From: Prostheceraeus crozeri
Lineage: Eukaryota; Platyhelminthes; Polycladida; Euryleptidae
Direction: 5' to 3'
Assembly (NCBI GenBank): GCA_907163375.1
Contig: CAJQUW010006162.1
Coordinates: forward strand, 1 to 64,000
Length of the DNA stretch: 64,000 nt
Shown here: piece by piece, positions 44,770 through 56,017 of the stretch
Layout of the letters: every line of letters begins with the position of its first letter
Position numbering within the stretch: position 1 is the first letter of the stretch
Notes under the pieces: generated by a model
What the model was told of the DNA's origin: nothing
The model's database searches: none
What the model saw: only the letters and a program-made list of their open reading frames with translations
Translations under genes and position numbers: made by a program

Positions 44770-45112
44770 CCTTGCCTTCTGACATTGGAATCCAACCTGT
44801 TGTCAATGTTTGTCCATTTGTGATATTCTGCAAGACATTGCAGTCATGAATCAATTGCTTCAGCCAATTTCTGTAATCTCCACATCTTTCTACTTGTCTT
44901 ATTGCCCAGCAGGAGTTCATTGTTGTCTCCTTGCTTCACTGACGGAGAGGTGATCGCTCAATGGGAGACATCGTGCATCAGTCCTTCTTCTTCGACTGCT
45001 CTGCCTCTGTTTCTTCACTCTTCTCACTGCTCTTGCGGTAATCCGACCACGTTCACTTTCTCTCACTGGTCATCGCTGAGTTACCAACCACACACGCGCT
45101 ATTGTTCTAACA
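44770..45112 (+). promoter_or_regulatory. Upstream region and likely 5' leader of the hillarin gene
   Basis: From about 44930 the sequence is rich in C and T (CTTCTTCTTCGACTGC, TTTCTTCACTCTTCTCACTG) and leads to the ATG at 45113. It probably includes the 5' leader. No TATA box or initiator stands out, and a mariner element ends only 345 bp upstream of the ATG. Confidence 0.35.
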
Positions 45113-45445
45113 ATGCATCGGCTAGTGATTCCCGAAGATTCTGACAGCGAGCCTACGTCACGCAGGAGCTCCTACAACCTCAAGATGAAGCGCCCGTCGT
45201 TGAGTGTTCTCATTGGGAACAATCCTGAGCCTTGTCGAAGATGTGGACAAACAGTTTATCGCACGGAGATGCTAGGACCCATCAATGGGGGCATTTATCA
45301 CGAGGCCTGTTTCAAATGCAGGGAATGCGGCATCAAACTGACGCTACAGGGCTACTGTACGAACGATACAAGCCTTGATGACGGCTTCGTCTACTGCCGG
45401 AAACACGTGCCGAAGATGAAAAGTACCAGCATCAATCTCGACGCG
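45113..45445 (+). CDS. Hil: Hillarin/LTD-1-like protein, exon 1 (LIM domain)
   Basis: First of at least four exons of a LIM plus transglutaminase-like protein. The ATG at 45113 opens MHRLVIPEDSDSEPTSRRSS, a charged, probably disordered tail. A LIM domain follows at residues ~41-99: CRRC, then H-EAC, C-x2-C (HEACFKCREC) and a closing C-x2-H (YCRKH), all zinc ligands present. The exon ends ATCAATCTCGACGCG|GTGAGT in phase 0. The architecture (LIM, coiled coil, transglutaminase-like) is that of C. elegans LTD-1 and Drosophila/leech hillarin, cytoskeletal proteins at contractile or neuronal cell structures. Introns are large and TE-filled. The gene continues past 62586. Confidence 0.85.
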
Positions 45446-47704
45446 GTGAGTTCATTGACTTTGAGGACTCTTCAGGCGGTTCTCACACAAGTTATATAAT
45501 CAAGAGAGAATTATTGGAGCGTCAAAAGACTCATGGGAGTTTAGTTTTGTACAAATACTGTAATTTAGAAATGATTGTTGCAGTTTCAAAAGGAGTTGAG
45601 TTTAAAAATGGTGCAAGCATCAACTTAACAAATAATTTTGGATTTTAAAAATTTGAAGTTAAGGAAAGGATAATTAGATTTAGATTTCACCAGCCGATCT
45701 TGAATAGGGCTCATTTCGCTAAGCATTGGAGCTTAGAAGGGGTTTTCGGAGTTTAGAAAGATATGTTGTAATTTAGAAACTGTTCTTCAAATTATGAATG
45801 TCTCTTGAAGTATCTAAAGGCTGTCGAGATTTGTCAAGGCTTATTAGATTTTAGAAAGAGTTGATAGAATTTAGAGACATGAATTGGGATTTAGAAAGAG
45901 TTATTTAAGGCAGCTAAGATTTGACAAGAGGTTTGCTCTACATTTTGTAGAAAGTGTCCTTGAAGGTAATAAAGGCTTGTTGGATTTGAAAATGAAAACT
46001 CTTCACAAAGTATAGCAGAGAGTAATTTGAATTAGAATGGGTTCGGGAAGTTTAAAAAGGGTTTATCTTGTAATTTGGAAAGATTTGGCTGTGAATACAG
46101 TTTAGAATATAGAGGATATGTAAATGATTCTTCTAGTAAAGGGTTCATAGTGTCGTAGGTTCGAATGAAAATTTCGATTTTCGTTTCAATCATTATTTAT
46201 GCAGGCGAATTTAAATCAACAGCATAGTACGGTTCAGCATTGTGATACCTAAGAACCACGCGCTTGACGCGCTTCAAATATGTCAGTTTGTGAATTCCTT
46301 GTCGAGTTAGGAGAATTCCCTCATGCGTTCATCTCTCCTGCCTGAATTGAATGAGCATAAATAACAGAATGCATTTAAATTTAGACAGAAAGTACAATGT
46401 GATTTTGGGCTAGGCCCTACTAAGAAATAATATTCAAGGTTTCGTTGATACGGCTAGGAACAGCAGAGGATGCAATATTCACAAATTACAGATCTATTCA
46501 TATCTAAATGGAATGAGATCGTCGCATGATGTTGTCTAAATATATTAAAAGAAAGCGCTTACCTGAAATTCACTGATAGGAAGATGTGCACTGTCTTGAA
46601 TAATTTTCTTGACCGTCGTGGATGATACATCTTGTAGTACAAAGACTCTTCAGCACCGATCGGAGAGGCCAGGACCAGCCTGCAATATCTCCATGTAAGA
46701 CGTCTGAACAAGCTGATAGATCGCATCAATGGTGGGTCATTAAATTAACAATATCACAATTTTCTGTCCAGTCCACGGGTTTCAGTGAAGACGGGATGCT
46801 CAGAAATGCAGAATATTGTCAGATTCATTATGATACTCAAGTTTTCCCGTATTGAAAATTGGGTACTCCGGAGGGAGTCATTTCTCTCCAGCAGTCTACG
46901 ATCATGGATGCAAGAAGAGAATTATCGAAGAAAAACCATGAAATATATTCAAGCAGCCTCTTAATTTCAGAGGATAAACTGAAATATTAAGGGGTTGCTA
47001 CAACAGTCTAATAACCACCACTTTAATGAAAATCTAAAGCTTGCAATTTGATGAAATTGAAACGTCACCCTTGACGGCAAACACTAAGGCGTGGGACATT
47101 CAACTACCGCTCACTTTGACATACTATAAAATGCATCGATGTTCCGCCGTAAATGGTTAATGTTCTCATATCAACAATCTCGCCTTTAGGTGGGGTTCAG
47201 CTAGTTGAAACATTCAGTGCTAATTGATAAATTGCATCATGGGATGTTGAAAAACATTGATTGACTCGCTCTTGTCACATCTTAAAAGAATTATAATTGG
47301 GAAGATAACAGAGAAAACAAGTTTGTGCAAATTTCTGTTTCGTACTTTGTTAATCTCTGCTACATTTCTCATTTAGATTCCTGCACTTCATTTTCATATT
47401 TAACTAATCCATCTGCCTTCCTCGCTTGTCAAAGAAACAGTCATGTCAGAGAAAGCATTCATGAATTACACTCAAAAGCAATCATTGCTAGAGACAATAC
47501 AAACAAATGGCTGAATGGATAAATATTGATGAGCCTGCAAGACAACAGAACAGTACTATCAGCACTACAGCTACTCAGGTCATTCTTCATTCCTATCACA
47601 ATAAGAAAAGAATTCCTGATTACATTTGATGCAAATCGCTACTTGACTTTTATCTACATTGTCTACTTATATTTCTATATCTATGGTGCAATGATAGAGG
47701 AATA

Positions 47705-49478
47705 TAGGTTTTCCCGATCAAATATAACACCCTGTCAAACCAAATGTAACACTAGACAATCGCTTTGTAGCATGTCAGACCAAATGTAGATTCAATGCAG
47801 CGCATCGATTGCAAATCTAATTGTTGGTAGATCAAATATAATCTGTCAGATCAAGTGTTGAATTCTATTCATTCTCTATCGTTCTATTGTGCACCATAGG
47901 TAGAACAAATATCAAACTAGTCTCTTTATAAGTGGCAGATACAGACCAAATATATGTTGTTATCATCGGATGCTATCAATGATGCGATATCAAAGAATTT
48001 CCGTAGACGCTCATAGTCATGGCGAGGATCATGTTGCACTCGCCCGCCTCCTTGGGATCAAGAGGTCCACAGCGGACGCCATCATTCGAAAAGCCAATAC
48101 GGCATCGTCGCCTTTCCTCGAGGTGGAGCTCGTCCGCAACGGACTCGTGTGACACCTGCTCTGAGGGAGGCCGCAGTAGCCATTGTGGAGCAACATCCAG
48201 ACTTCACTCTGGATCAGATAAACTCTGAATTACGCGTAGCTCTTCCGACACATGCGTCGATCGGAAGATCAACGCTTCCGAACATGCTGCATGGGGAGCT
48301 AATCGTAATGAAGAAATTAGAGGATGCGCCTGGTCAACGAAATTCGGAGGTGGTAAAGCAAAGACGTAAAGAATTTGCAGAATGGATCATGCAGCTGATG
48401 AACAAAGAGCTCATCTTCATAGATGAAGCCGGCATCAATCTGTGGACGAGGAGAACCAGAGGACGCACACGGGTAGGCGAGCGAGCTGTACGAGTAGTTG
48501 GTGGTACAAGAGGACGGAATTTCACTATGACACTTGCTGTTAGTGCTACTAACGGTCTAATTCACCATGATCTGATCAGTGGAGGAATGAATGGCGAACG
48601 GTTCAAAGAATTTCAGCGAGAAGTGGTAGAGCATTTTCCCGACGATGGAGTGGAGAAAGTCCTTATTTTCGACAACGCGCCTGCTCATCGAAGTGCTGGT
48701 GATGTCAGTCTTCCGCAGACAGTCACACTCGAGTGGCTTCCACCGTACTCACCCATGTTGAATATTGTGGAGAACTGCTTCCCTCAGTGGAAGGCCTCCG
48801 TAAAGCGAGGTTTAGCGGAAGTAAGAGATCAGCTTCATGATCAAGCTCCTCAGGAGAGAGAAGCCACTTTATGTCAACTTGCGGAGCAGAGTGTATCGGT
48901 CATCACCCCAGAGGAATGTGGCAGCTACTTTAGACATTTGCAGCGGTATTTGCCAGCGTGTTTATTAAAGCAGAACATGTTGATGTAAATTTGATTTGAT
49001 AATTTATGCACATGGATTATCAAGTTGTTCTCACATTCAAATATTTTTCGGCTTCAGATATTGACCTAAGAAAAGTGGGGTACTCAAAAATTCCTGATCA
49101 TTCATATATGTTATCAATTCTTATTCTATTCTTAGGCATGAGTAAATTAATCGTTTTCACATCTTGTATGTTGCGGACATTCACCAGTATGACATTCAAT
49201 TAATGGTTGATGTTCAAATGTGAAGTTAATTGCATTCTTCGTAGCATATCAATTCAATAAGATCTGTATGACACTATATGATTCTTTTATTATATTTGAT
49301 CTGTCATTGTTAAATTTGCTTTTGACTAATCATCATTATTACATTTGATAACAGCCTTATGCTACATTTGATTTGACAGGTTATATTTGATAACTGCCCT
49401 AATGTTGACGTGTTACATTTGCTTTTATCTATATTACATTTGGTCAAAACAAGTGTTATATTTGATCGGGAAAACCTA
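47705..49478 (+). mobile_element. IS630/Tc1-type transposon I with repeat-rich ends
   Basis: TIRs TAGGTTTTCCCGATCAAA then TATAACAC on both sides. The flanking AT duplication is eroded (aata/ttta). The ~130-190 bp inside each end hold five or more copies of CAAATRTAAC- or GATCAAATATAA-like units in mirrored orientation (47720-47850; 49290-49465). One transposase on the plus strand fills the middle. Confidence 0.85.
47979..48988 (+). pseudogene. IS630/Tc1-like transposase (one frameshift)
   Basis: The front reads RISVDAHSHGEDHVALARLL and GIKRSTADAIIRKANTA (helix-turn-helix). After a frame change near 48110 it runs intact: RGGARPQRTRVTPALREAAV, then the second HTH (DFTLDQINSEL). The catalytic region is ELIFIDEAGINLWTRRTRGR (first Asp), VLIFDNAPAHRSA (second Asp) and WLPPYSPMLNIVENCF (Glu), about 32 residues between the last two. 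These are the IS630 superfamily DDE_3 motifs. The C-terminus has YLPACLLKQNML. All three catalytic residues are present. The copy is close to intact and so fairly young. Confidence 0.9.
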
Positions 49479-51074
49479 TTTATCACCCCAAACCATGCCA
49501 CAGATTCGAATTGTCCGGTTCTTAATGCTTTGTTAAAGGGAATCCGTGCACGATACAAACTTAGTTACCGTCATCAGTGCAATGAATTCTGTCCTAAGAA
49601 AAATAGATAATCCCATATAAAGAAGAACAGTTTGTTGTGAAAAGTTGAACAGGCTGGATAAGCTGTGCTTTGTCTTGGTGACGTATCGGGTAAAGGCCTG
49701 TATACAGTAGGGTAGTGTTTCTTCTCTAATTTTCAATACCAAAGTTATACGCACACTTTTCCACAGTACATATTCCTATGAGAATGCTATCACTGTGCTG
49801 TATGTCATTGTACAGGCATTTTATGAAATTCTGGAGACGCAAACAATTCTCTGGAAGAGATGGATTTTGGTAGAAGAGTCCCATCCTGCTTTCTGTTTAG
49901 TTACTATTAGCGGAAAGCAAAAGTAGCAGGTGATAATCTTGTAATTGAGCTAAAGTCCTACTTTTATAATATAAGTTAGTAATTGTCATTTGATTTTAAT
50001 AATTTTTAGCAGATTTTTCAGTTTATCGTTTGGTTAACTTTAATTGCAATAGAACTGACTATTTTTTCTATCTGTTTTGGCAAGGAATGTACAGTTTTCC
50101 CTTTATTTATACAAGCGGTGCCATAGCATTCAATGTTTTCATTCTAAGCTGCGTAAATCTAAAAGAACATTTGCTAAAGATGTTTGATGTAGAGAATGTA
50201 TGGCCTACCTATCAATCGGTGAAAAACGCTAATGGTTGATAATTGTATTACACTTCAGTAATTGTTTAAGAGGTCTTTTCATTGAAAGAATGTTCATCTT
50301 GGCCCGTCTTGTTACATTGCAGCCTGATGATGTTTGTGCAGAATGATTGCGTATTACATTGTCTCCAAGTTTTCTGCAATCGATGTTCCGCCTCAAAGCT
50401 TCGGAAGGAGGAACCACCCGCTTTCATGGTGCATTCTATCATGATCAGAATGCTGACATTCAAAGAGGATTTGAAAGACACATTCTTCATGATATCAATG
50501 AAATAACATCAAGTTAACCAAATCTTTAGGACGTTGATGAATTGTCCAATGATTAATGAACTCTAAGTGAAATTTTAGCTTCCATTTACATCCGTTTTAT
50601 CGAAATTCATCGACATTACTGCAATTTTGCTGCCCATAACATCAAAATTGACCGTAATAGTGTTAAAAGAACTCATTCTAAAAACAATTGATGAAACAAA
50701 TTTTGCGTGATTAATGGAAGTTTTATCAATATTCATCTACAAATAAGAAAACAAAAAAGATATTTTCATCATCCAACTAACGAGGTTTACCAAAGGGAGT
50801 AATTAGTTATCCCAACCAGATAAGCCTGTACATGCATTCATGTTGCAAGATCGCGTAGGAAAGTAATAGATGAAAGTATTTATCATTAGATTACAATTTT
50901 CATATGTTTCATCGCTAGTTATTAATATTCATTTTTGTCGTGTGAAACAGCAACTACTGCACCCAAAAGGACCTGAGTCATCAACTGAGCGTTGTCCGTC
51001 ACTGAAACTTCGAACCATTAAGTTCAGTATCTCTCAAGATGGTGGGTCCGCAACAGTTCGTGGCGCCCAGGTCC

Positions 51075-52020
51075 TTAACCTTCTAACTTAACCTTAACCT
51101 TCTTAACTTTCTTAGCTGCTTCCTTCTTCCGCATTTGTGCTCATTTATTTGATGGTGATCTTTACGATTTGAACACCGACCTTTACAAAGAAAATTTCTC
51201 ACCGATGGAGCAACGAAACCGCGGCATCCCATTTCAAAAGGGATGAGCTCACATTTCCACCCTGGCTTCTGAATCCCTTTGGCAAGTTCTTTATATTTTG
51301 CAGCTTTCCTCTTATGGGCATCCTAAGCGTTCTCTTCCCAAGGAACGGTTAGTTCGTTCATAATCATTCTCTTCCCTACCGCATCGATCAACGCTAGGTC
51401 AGGCCGTTAGTCAGATAGGGACAATTCATCTGGCAGCTGTCTATCCACTCGAGCTTCATACTTCCGCGGAACAGATCGCGACACACTTGTTTGACCACTG
51501 GGCACAAAGTCAATTCCAGTTGCATACCTAGAAGGCATCACAGCTGAGACTGCAATCTTTTGCAGTACCAAACCGTTCCGGTGCGTGTACCATCCTCTCT
51601 GCAGTGCCAGATGACAACCAGAGAGGATATAGAGAAGATTGGCATACCTGCCAGACAAGTGACAGTGAGGGTCTGTGCGGTTTCAAATTAGCGTGGGTTG
51701 GAAACACGTTATAGTTCCATTGAGCTGCTAACAGTCCATGTTCCACCAATCGTTCCATGAGATCTCGCGATCTTCAACTTCCCAGTTGAGTCATCTTCCT
51801 TGTTGTCCGTGCTGCACTGCCAGGGTAAGTGTCTTCTCTTCTTCCAAGGTTCGCACCTCATTCTCTCGTAACTTCCTTCTTTGGTCACTTTTGCCCATTT
51901 CTGACCAAAATTTCTCTCTCTTTTCCACACCAATGCCTTCCCTACCGTTTTGGACAACTCCCATTAACTCTTTGCTGCACATCCCACTTTCGTCGAACTT
52001 TCAAATGCGATCATCAATTC
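51075..52020 (-). mobile_element. LINE remnant (RT-downstream and C-terminal blocks)
   Basis: Minus-strand text in drifting frames: NLLYILSGCHLALQRGWYTH, RNGLVLQKI (around 51650-51570), LALIDAVGKRMIMNELTVPW, AHKRKAAKYKELAKGIQKPG, FEMGCRGFVAPS (to ~51170). These match the post-RT blocks of a LINE group (hILs-C-ALsqGRYtWRHd-VL; ELTVPWEEN; AH-RK-KY-L; VEVGCRGF) also seen at 27600-28025. Several stops. It lies antisense in hillarin intron 1. Confidence 0.7.
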
Positions 52021-52519
52021 TATGAATGCATGAATTTTCTGATAGAATTAATTTGGATCCATATGGCTTTCCATATGGCTAGAAAGAACAGGGTTTTCAT
52101 CAGCAGGCTTAGAACAGACTGAGGTCGATGGTATTCTATGAATCCAGAAGGGCAAGAAAATGTAGAAATCCGAGGCCACGAAGGGACTTAACTTTCCATC
52201 TCACCCTAAGGACTGCAAGAATATTCATTGTTAATTTAGAGGATTCTTACTTCTTGGGAAAGGTACTAAAGAAAAGTACGTGCGCTTTTCGAATAATCAA
52301 AATCGAATTCGCTGAATAATGTACAAAATATTGATCGGCTTGTCCAATCAGCGACATCGATAAATGAGTACAACCAATTGTGATTGAATGAATTTTTATT
52401 GAACCCATTCTTCAGAAGGGTCTAGGCTTAAACAAAATAAGACAACATGCGGGTAATGATGAACTGCTCATTAATATGTTTAGCAGATTGTACGTGTATA
52501 TGTCTCCCACTTCTTACAG

Positions 52520-52622
52520 GTAAATCTCCGTTTAGCAATGAAATCTCAGGCAAATTTAAAAGAAGTGCGAAGGCCATCTGGCGCTGCAGTGAACATCTCC
52601 GCCGACGCTGCTTACATAAAAG
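52520..52622 (+). CDS. Hil: Hillarin exon 2 (linker)
   Basis: TTCTTACAG|GTAAATC acceptor, then the open frame VNLRLAMKSQANLKEVRRPS, GAAVNISADAAYIK, and donor AAAAG|GTAAGG. It enters in phase 0 (matching exon 1) and leaves in phase 1. With only 34 residues it cannot be named by itself. The case rests on strong splice sites and exact phase agreement with the exons on both sides. Confidence 0.65.
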
Positions 52623-53466
52623 GTAAGGATATTGTAATACGCGTTATTTTGAAATTAACAAGGAACAAGATAAATTGATCGCTACATATATATGAATTTT
52701 AATCCAAATTAACATTTATGGGCATCAAAAAAATCTTTATTTAAATTCATCTATAAAATTAACCAACTGGGCCTGCTTGTAAACGTCGGAGGTGCGCAGG
52801 CTACAAATGATCTTCCGCACGTGTTGTGATTCTCCATGAAACCTTCACACATCCTGTTAGATCTCTTCGGCCGCAGTCACATAGGACAAACACACACCAC
52901 TATCATCGAATGGAATTCCATCACTGATATAGTGATATTGTGTATACAACTAAGTTAGAGCCGCCTTTGACCTAGCTGGCGCACTGAAAGCGCTATGATC
53001 TTGTGAAAGAGATCCATCGAGACACAACCTATCGAATTATTCACCAGTCATAGGACGCGGAAATGGCTTGCCTTGTGAACCATCAAACCCTTTATAGTGC
53101 TTAGATTATTATTATTATCAGATGGTTTGATTTTCACAAAATTTGATTTTCTACCTACTATTTCACGGAAGTGACTGATTTCGTTCACTATTGCTATTTT
53201 ACTGGCAACTGCTAGCATTAATCTGACATGTTGCCTGCACCATATGCATGTATATACGATGAAGAAACAGTTATTTATTGGCGAATAAAGGACCTGATGA
53301 GGAAATCCGCAAACTCTGAAAACAATAGCTATTACCCGAGCCTGGGAGAAAGAGGATCGAATTACAAAGCAATTTCTCTTCAGGAAGTCTAGAAATAAAA
53401 AACTGATAGCAAAACCTTATGGTAAAAACTATTGCTACTGATGTGAATACATTCTAATGAGAACTT

Positions 53467-53666
53467 AAGTCGCTGAAGTTAGCACCAACGTTAGCACCAA
53501 CTTTTTTGCATTTTTTGATATAAAATATACTTTTTTGTCATGTTGTGATTGTCAAACGGCGTTTTTGATGTCAGAGGTAAATTTTTCGCATTGTTTTACA
53601 TAAGTGAGCTGGTTTTCGTCTTTGAGCAAAATGTTTGAAAAAAGTTGGTGCTAACTTCAGCGACTT
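53467..53666. mobile_element. 200-bp MITE with ~9-bp duplication (MULE-like)
   Basis: TIRs AAGTCGCTGAAGTTAG and its inverse, ~29 bp, followed by CACCAACTTTTTT. The flanks tgagaactt (53458-53466) and tgagaattt (53667-53675) match at 8 of 9. Nine-base duplications are typical of Mutator-like elements. GTTAGCACCAAC is duplicated at the left end. Confidence 0.75.
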
Positions 53667-53768
53667 TGAGAATTTGGCAGTTTTTTTCTTATTCAGCGAA
53701 TAATGGACGAAGTCAAGTGTGGTGCATGTATGTACAGTATTTTCCAGTGTCAAGCACACTACACCGCT

Positions 53769-53916
53769 TCCATTTCTATTTCAGATACTTCCAGTTGGAT
53801 ATCAGATATCTCCAATTGAATTTCAGATATCTTCTATCTTGTGATCGTTGATAGATATCTGATATTCAATTGGACAGATCTGAATTCGATTTGGAAAGAT
53901 CTGAAATAGACATGGC
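53769..53916. repeat. Foldback repeat, relative of 5135-5385
   Basis: The arms share CTATTTCAGAT, CTTCCA and TCAGATATCTCCAATTGAA, with inverted copies on the right (GATATTCAATTGGACAGATC). A ~150-bp hairpin. Confidence 0.65.
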
Positions 53917-53919
53917 AAA

Positions 53920-54895
53920 GGAGTAGAGAATGATATGGCTAAAAATGATTTTTCTTCACTGAGAATGTTGACAAACTGCTTTCTGGCTGAGCCGTTGGGT
54001 TCACATTATCTTAGTCCACCAATTGATTGTCATCGTTACATTCGCCAACAAACGTCAACGCACATATTAAGTTTTAATGCCAAATACTTTTCTCATAACT
54101 GCACCACACTATGAAAATGAGTCTCAGGACATGCACAGATATTTCAAAGACACATAAGTATAAAATTCCGCCTCACAAAGGGCCAGACCATCAGACCATA
54201 TTTATGATGATCTGAGATCACAATGTCAATAAACAATGTGAAGTCAGCAACACTGGAACACAGAATAAACCATCGGCTGCCTTTGACTTCGCTGCCAACC
54301 GGATAAGCTTATTACAACTTAAATAATCTTGCAGAAGACATGGCTCGCAGCCTATCAAAGCAATTGTCGCCAGTGAAAGCACACAGAAATGTTTAATCAC
54401 AATTGCCTCCGACAAGGACTAATTTGTGAATGAAGATGTGAGAATGTTCTTTTCTTGGTTTAATGTGAAAACCGTAGAGTGCTTGAGCATCGGACACCAG
54501 CGAGCAGATGAATTTTATCTACCCTCACCAACCCGATGTTTACAGTTCCCGTGCCCACCCATACTGTGAAATTCATGTTCCTGCACTGATCCTAAAGTAA
54601 TAATTTTAATTCGATCTATCTGATATTTTCCCGATTCTATACTTAAACAAAAAGTAAATTTCTGAGAATCTTAATGCCCTGTAAAAACATCGAACACAAG
54701 AAGTTCAATGGCGTGAGCAGGCTTAGATTGTCTCAGTATGGTACTCCAACCGGCTGAGCTGAAGAAGTATCAAATCACCGAAATATGTAGCAAGTTGTAG
54801 ATTCTCATGGTGAAATCCTAAACTGCTTCACCGAGATTATTTCACTTTTAAAGAGAAATGAAATAAATCGTGAATTTTCAAAGAGGTGGTAATAA
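53920..54895. other. Intronic, no feature seen
   Basis: AT-rich intron sequence without a frame or repeat I can support. Confidence 0.4.
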
Positions 54896-55318
54896 TAAGT
54901 GGGCAAAAAGAAATTTTTAATACCTTACAGAGATAGGAAAAATAGTCGTGCGTCGCTTGCGGATTGCTCTGAATTCCTTCAAAATGCTCCGATCGCCACG
55001 ATTCCTTCAGATTTGAAGAATTCAGATCATTGCGCAAAAGTTTTCTCGATAATGTTGGGTTCTCCGATCATTATTAAAAAAGTTAGCAAACGCGAGAAAA
55101 AAACGAACACAAACTTCTCTGTAGAACTTGGACATCGTCTGTGTCTCTTTGCTGAGTGATCCGTTTGATAACAGTCACTGAAACTTAGCACAATTTGGCG
55201 TGTTTAATGTTGAACTAACTGCTCATTGTTCGATTGCTGTGGTACTATGTCAGCAGATTGTGCCATTTCATTAACGTTACAAACTCCAATGCTTCCTTAG
55301 TCAAACAGAAGAAGAGTG
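54896..55318. mobile_element. Family A, copy A5 (both ends missing)
   Basis: Same orientation as A3. It runs from GGGCAAAAAGAAATTTTTAA to CAAACAGAAGAAGAG without the CACAGAATTAGA termini. It keeps the shared ~86-residue plus-strand frame (from 54899). Confidence 0.8.
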
Positions 55319-55529
55319 GTTTGTACTTCAATGCAGTGACTAGCAATGGTTGTAGACATTTCAGCAAGAGATACTGTAAATTAATGATCACCTCTATGTT
55401 GGGAGATTATATGTGATACACGCATTATACACGTGATACACGTATTGGGTACACGTTTATATGAGAAATCAGAAATCAATGCATCTACAAGTTTCAGTAG
55501 TGAAAGAACAAAATTCTCTGCCATTCCAG

Positions 55530-56017
55530 CATCGATGGACGCCCAGAAGATGAGATATTCTGCCAAACAGACGTACAGCCGTCACAGTTACAATCCTCAC
55601 CTCATCCGCAGACACGAGGAATCTCTGCTGAAGGCCAAACTGGAGCTGGAACAGAAACACAGAGAAGAAGAGGAGAAACTCTTGAAGGATATCGAAGAGC
55701 GACGGCTTGCTGAAGCACAGAGAGTAGAGAAGGCGATGGAACAAGAATGGGAAGTGAAACTGCGCGAACTGACCTCCAAATTCGACAAATTGATGGAGAA
55801 GAAGAAAGTGAAAGAAGAAGATCGAAAACAGATGACAGTTCAATACGAGAAGGACAAAGAAGAATTGACCAAGACGCTGAGATTGAAGAAAACGAAAGAA
55901 AGGCAGACGCTGTCATCAGCGATGTTACCGAAGGAAAGAGATTTGACAGCTGAACTGATCAAGAAGCAGAGCGAAGAGATGCTGAAGTTGATTGCATCTA
56001 AGGACCAGGAGCTACAG
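55530..56017 (+). CDS. Hil: Hillarin exon 3 (coiled coil)
   Basis: The acceptor CTGCCATTCCAG|CATCG takes the single base left by exon 2 (phase 1) to give KASMDAQKMRYSAKQTYSR. The next ~140 residues are almost pure charged helix: HEESLLKAKLELEQKHREEE, RRLAEAQRVEKAMEQEWEVK, then DLTAELIKKQSEEMLKLIAS. Heptad spacing suggests a dimerising coiled coil. The exon ends KDQELQ|GTGAGG in phase 0. A charged helix between LIM and the transglutaminase-like domain is a known trait of invertebrate hillarin/LTD-1. Confidence 0.85.

Larger units (their letters stand above)
45446..52519 (+). other. Hillarin intron 1 (7.1 kb)
   Basis: Phase 0, GTGAGT to TTCTTACAG. It contains a degenerate TTTAGAAAG-rich low-complexity stretch (45600-46120), an IS630/Tc1-like transposon (47705-49478) and a LINE remnant (51075-52020). 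The stretches 46130-47700 and 49480-51070 show nothing I can name. Confidence 0.75.
52623..55529 (+). other. Hillarin intron 2
   Basis: Contains a MULE-like MITE (53467-53666), a foldback repeat (53769-53916) and family A copy A5 (54896-55318). Otherwise nothing coding. Confidence 0.6.

Noticed and set aside
46130-46200. Possible tRNA B-box (GGTTCGAAT) at about 46157
   Set aside because: No matching A-box or cloverleaf around it.
55469-55916. Several long minus-strand frames opposite hillarin exon 3
   Set aside because: The coiled-coil exon lacks many codons that would create antisense stops, so they are shadows.
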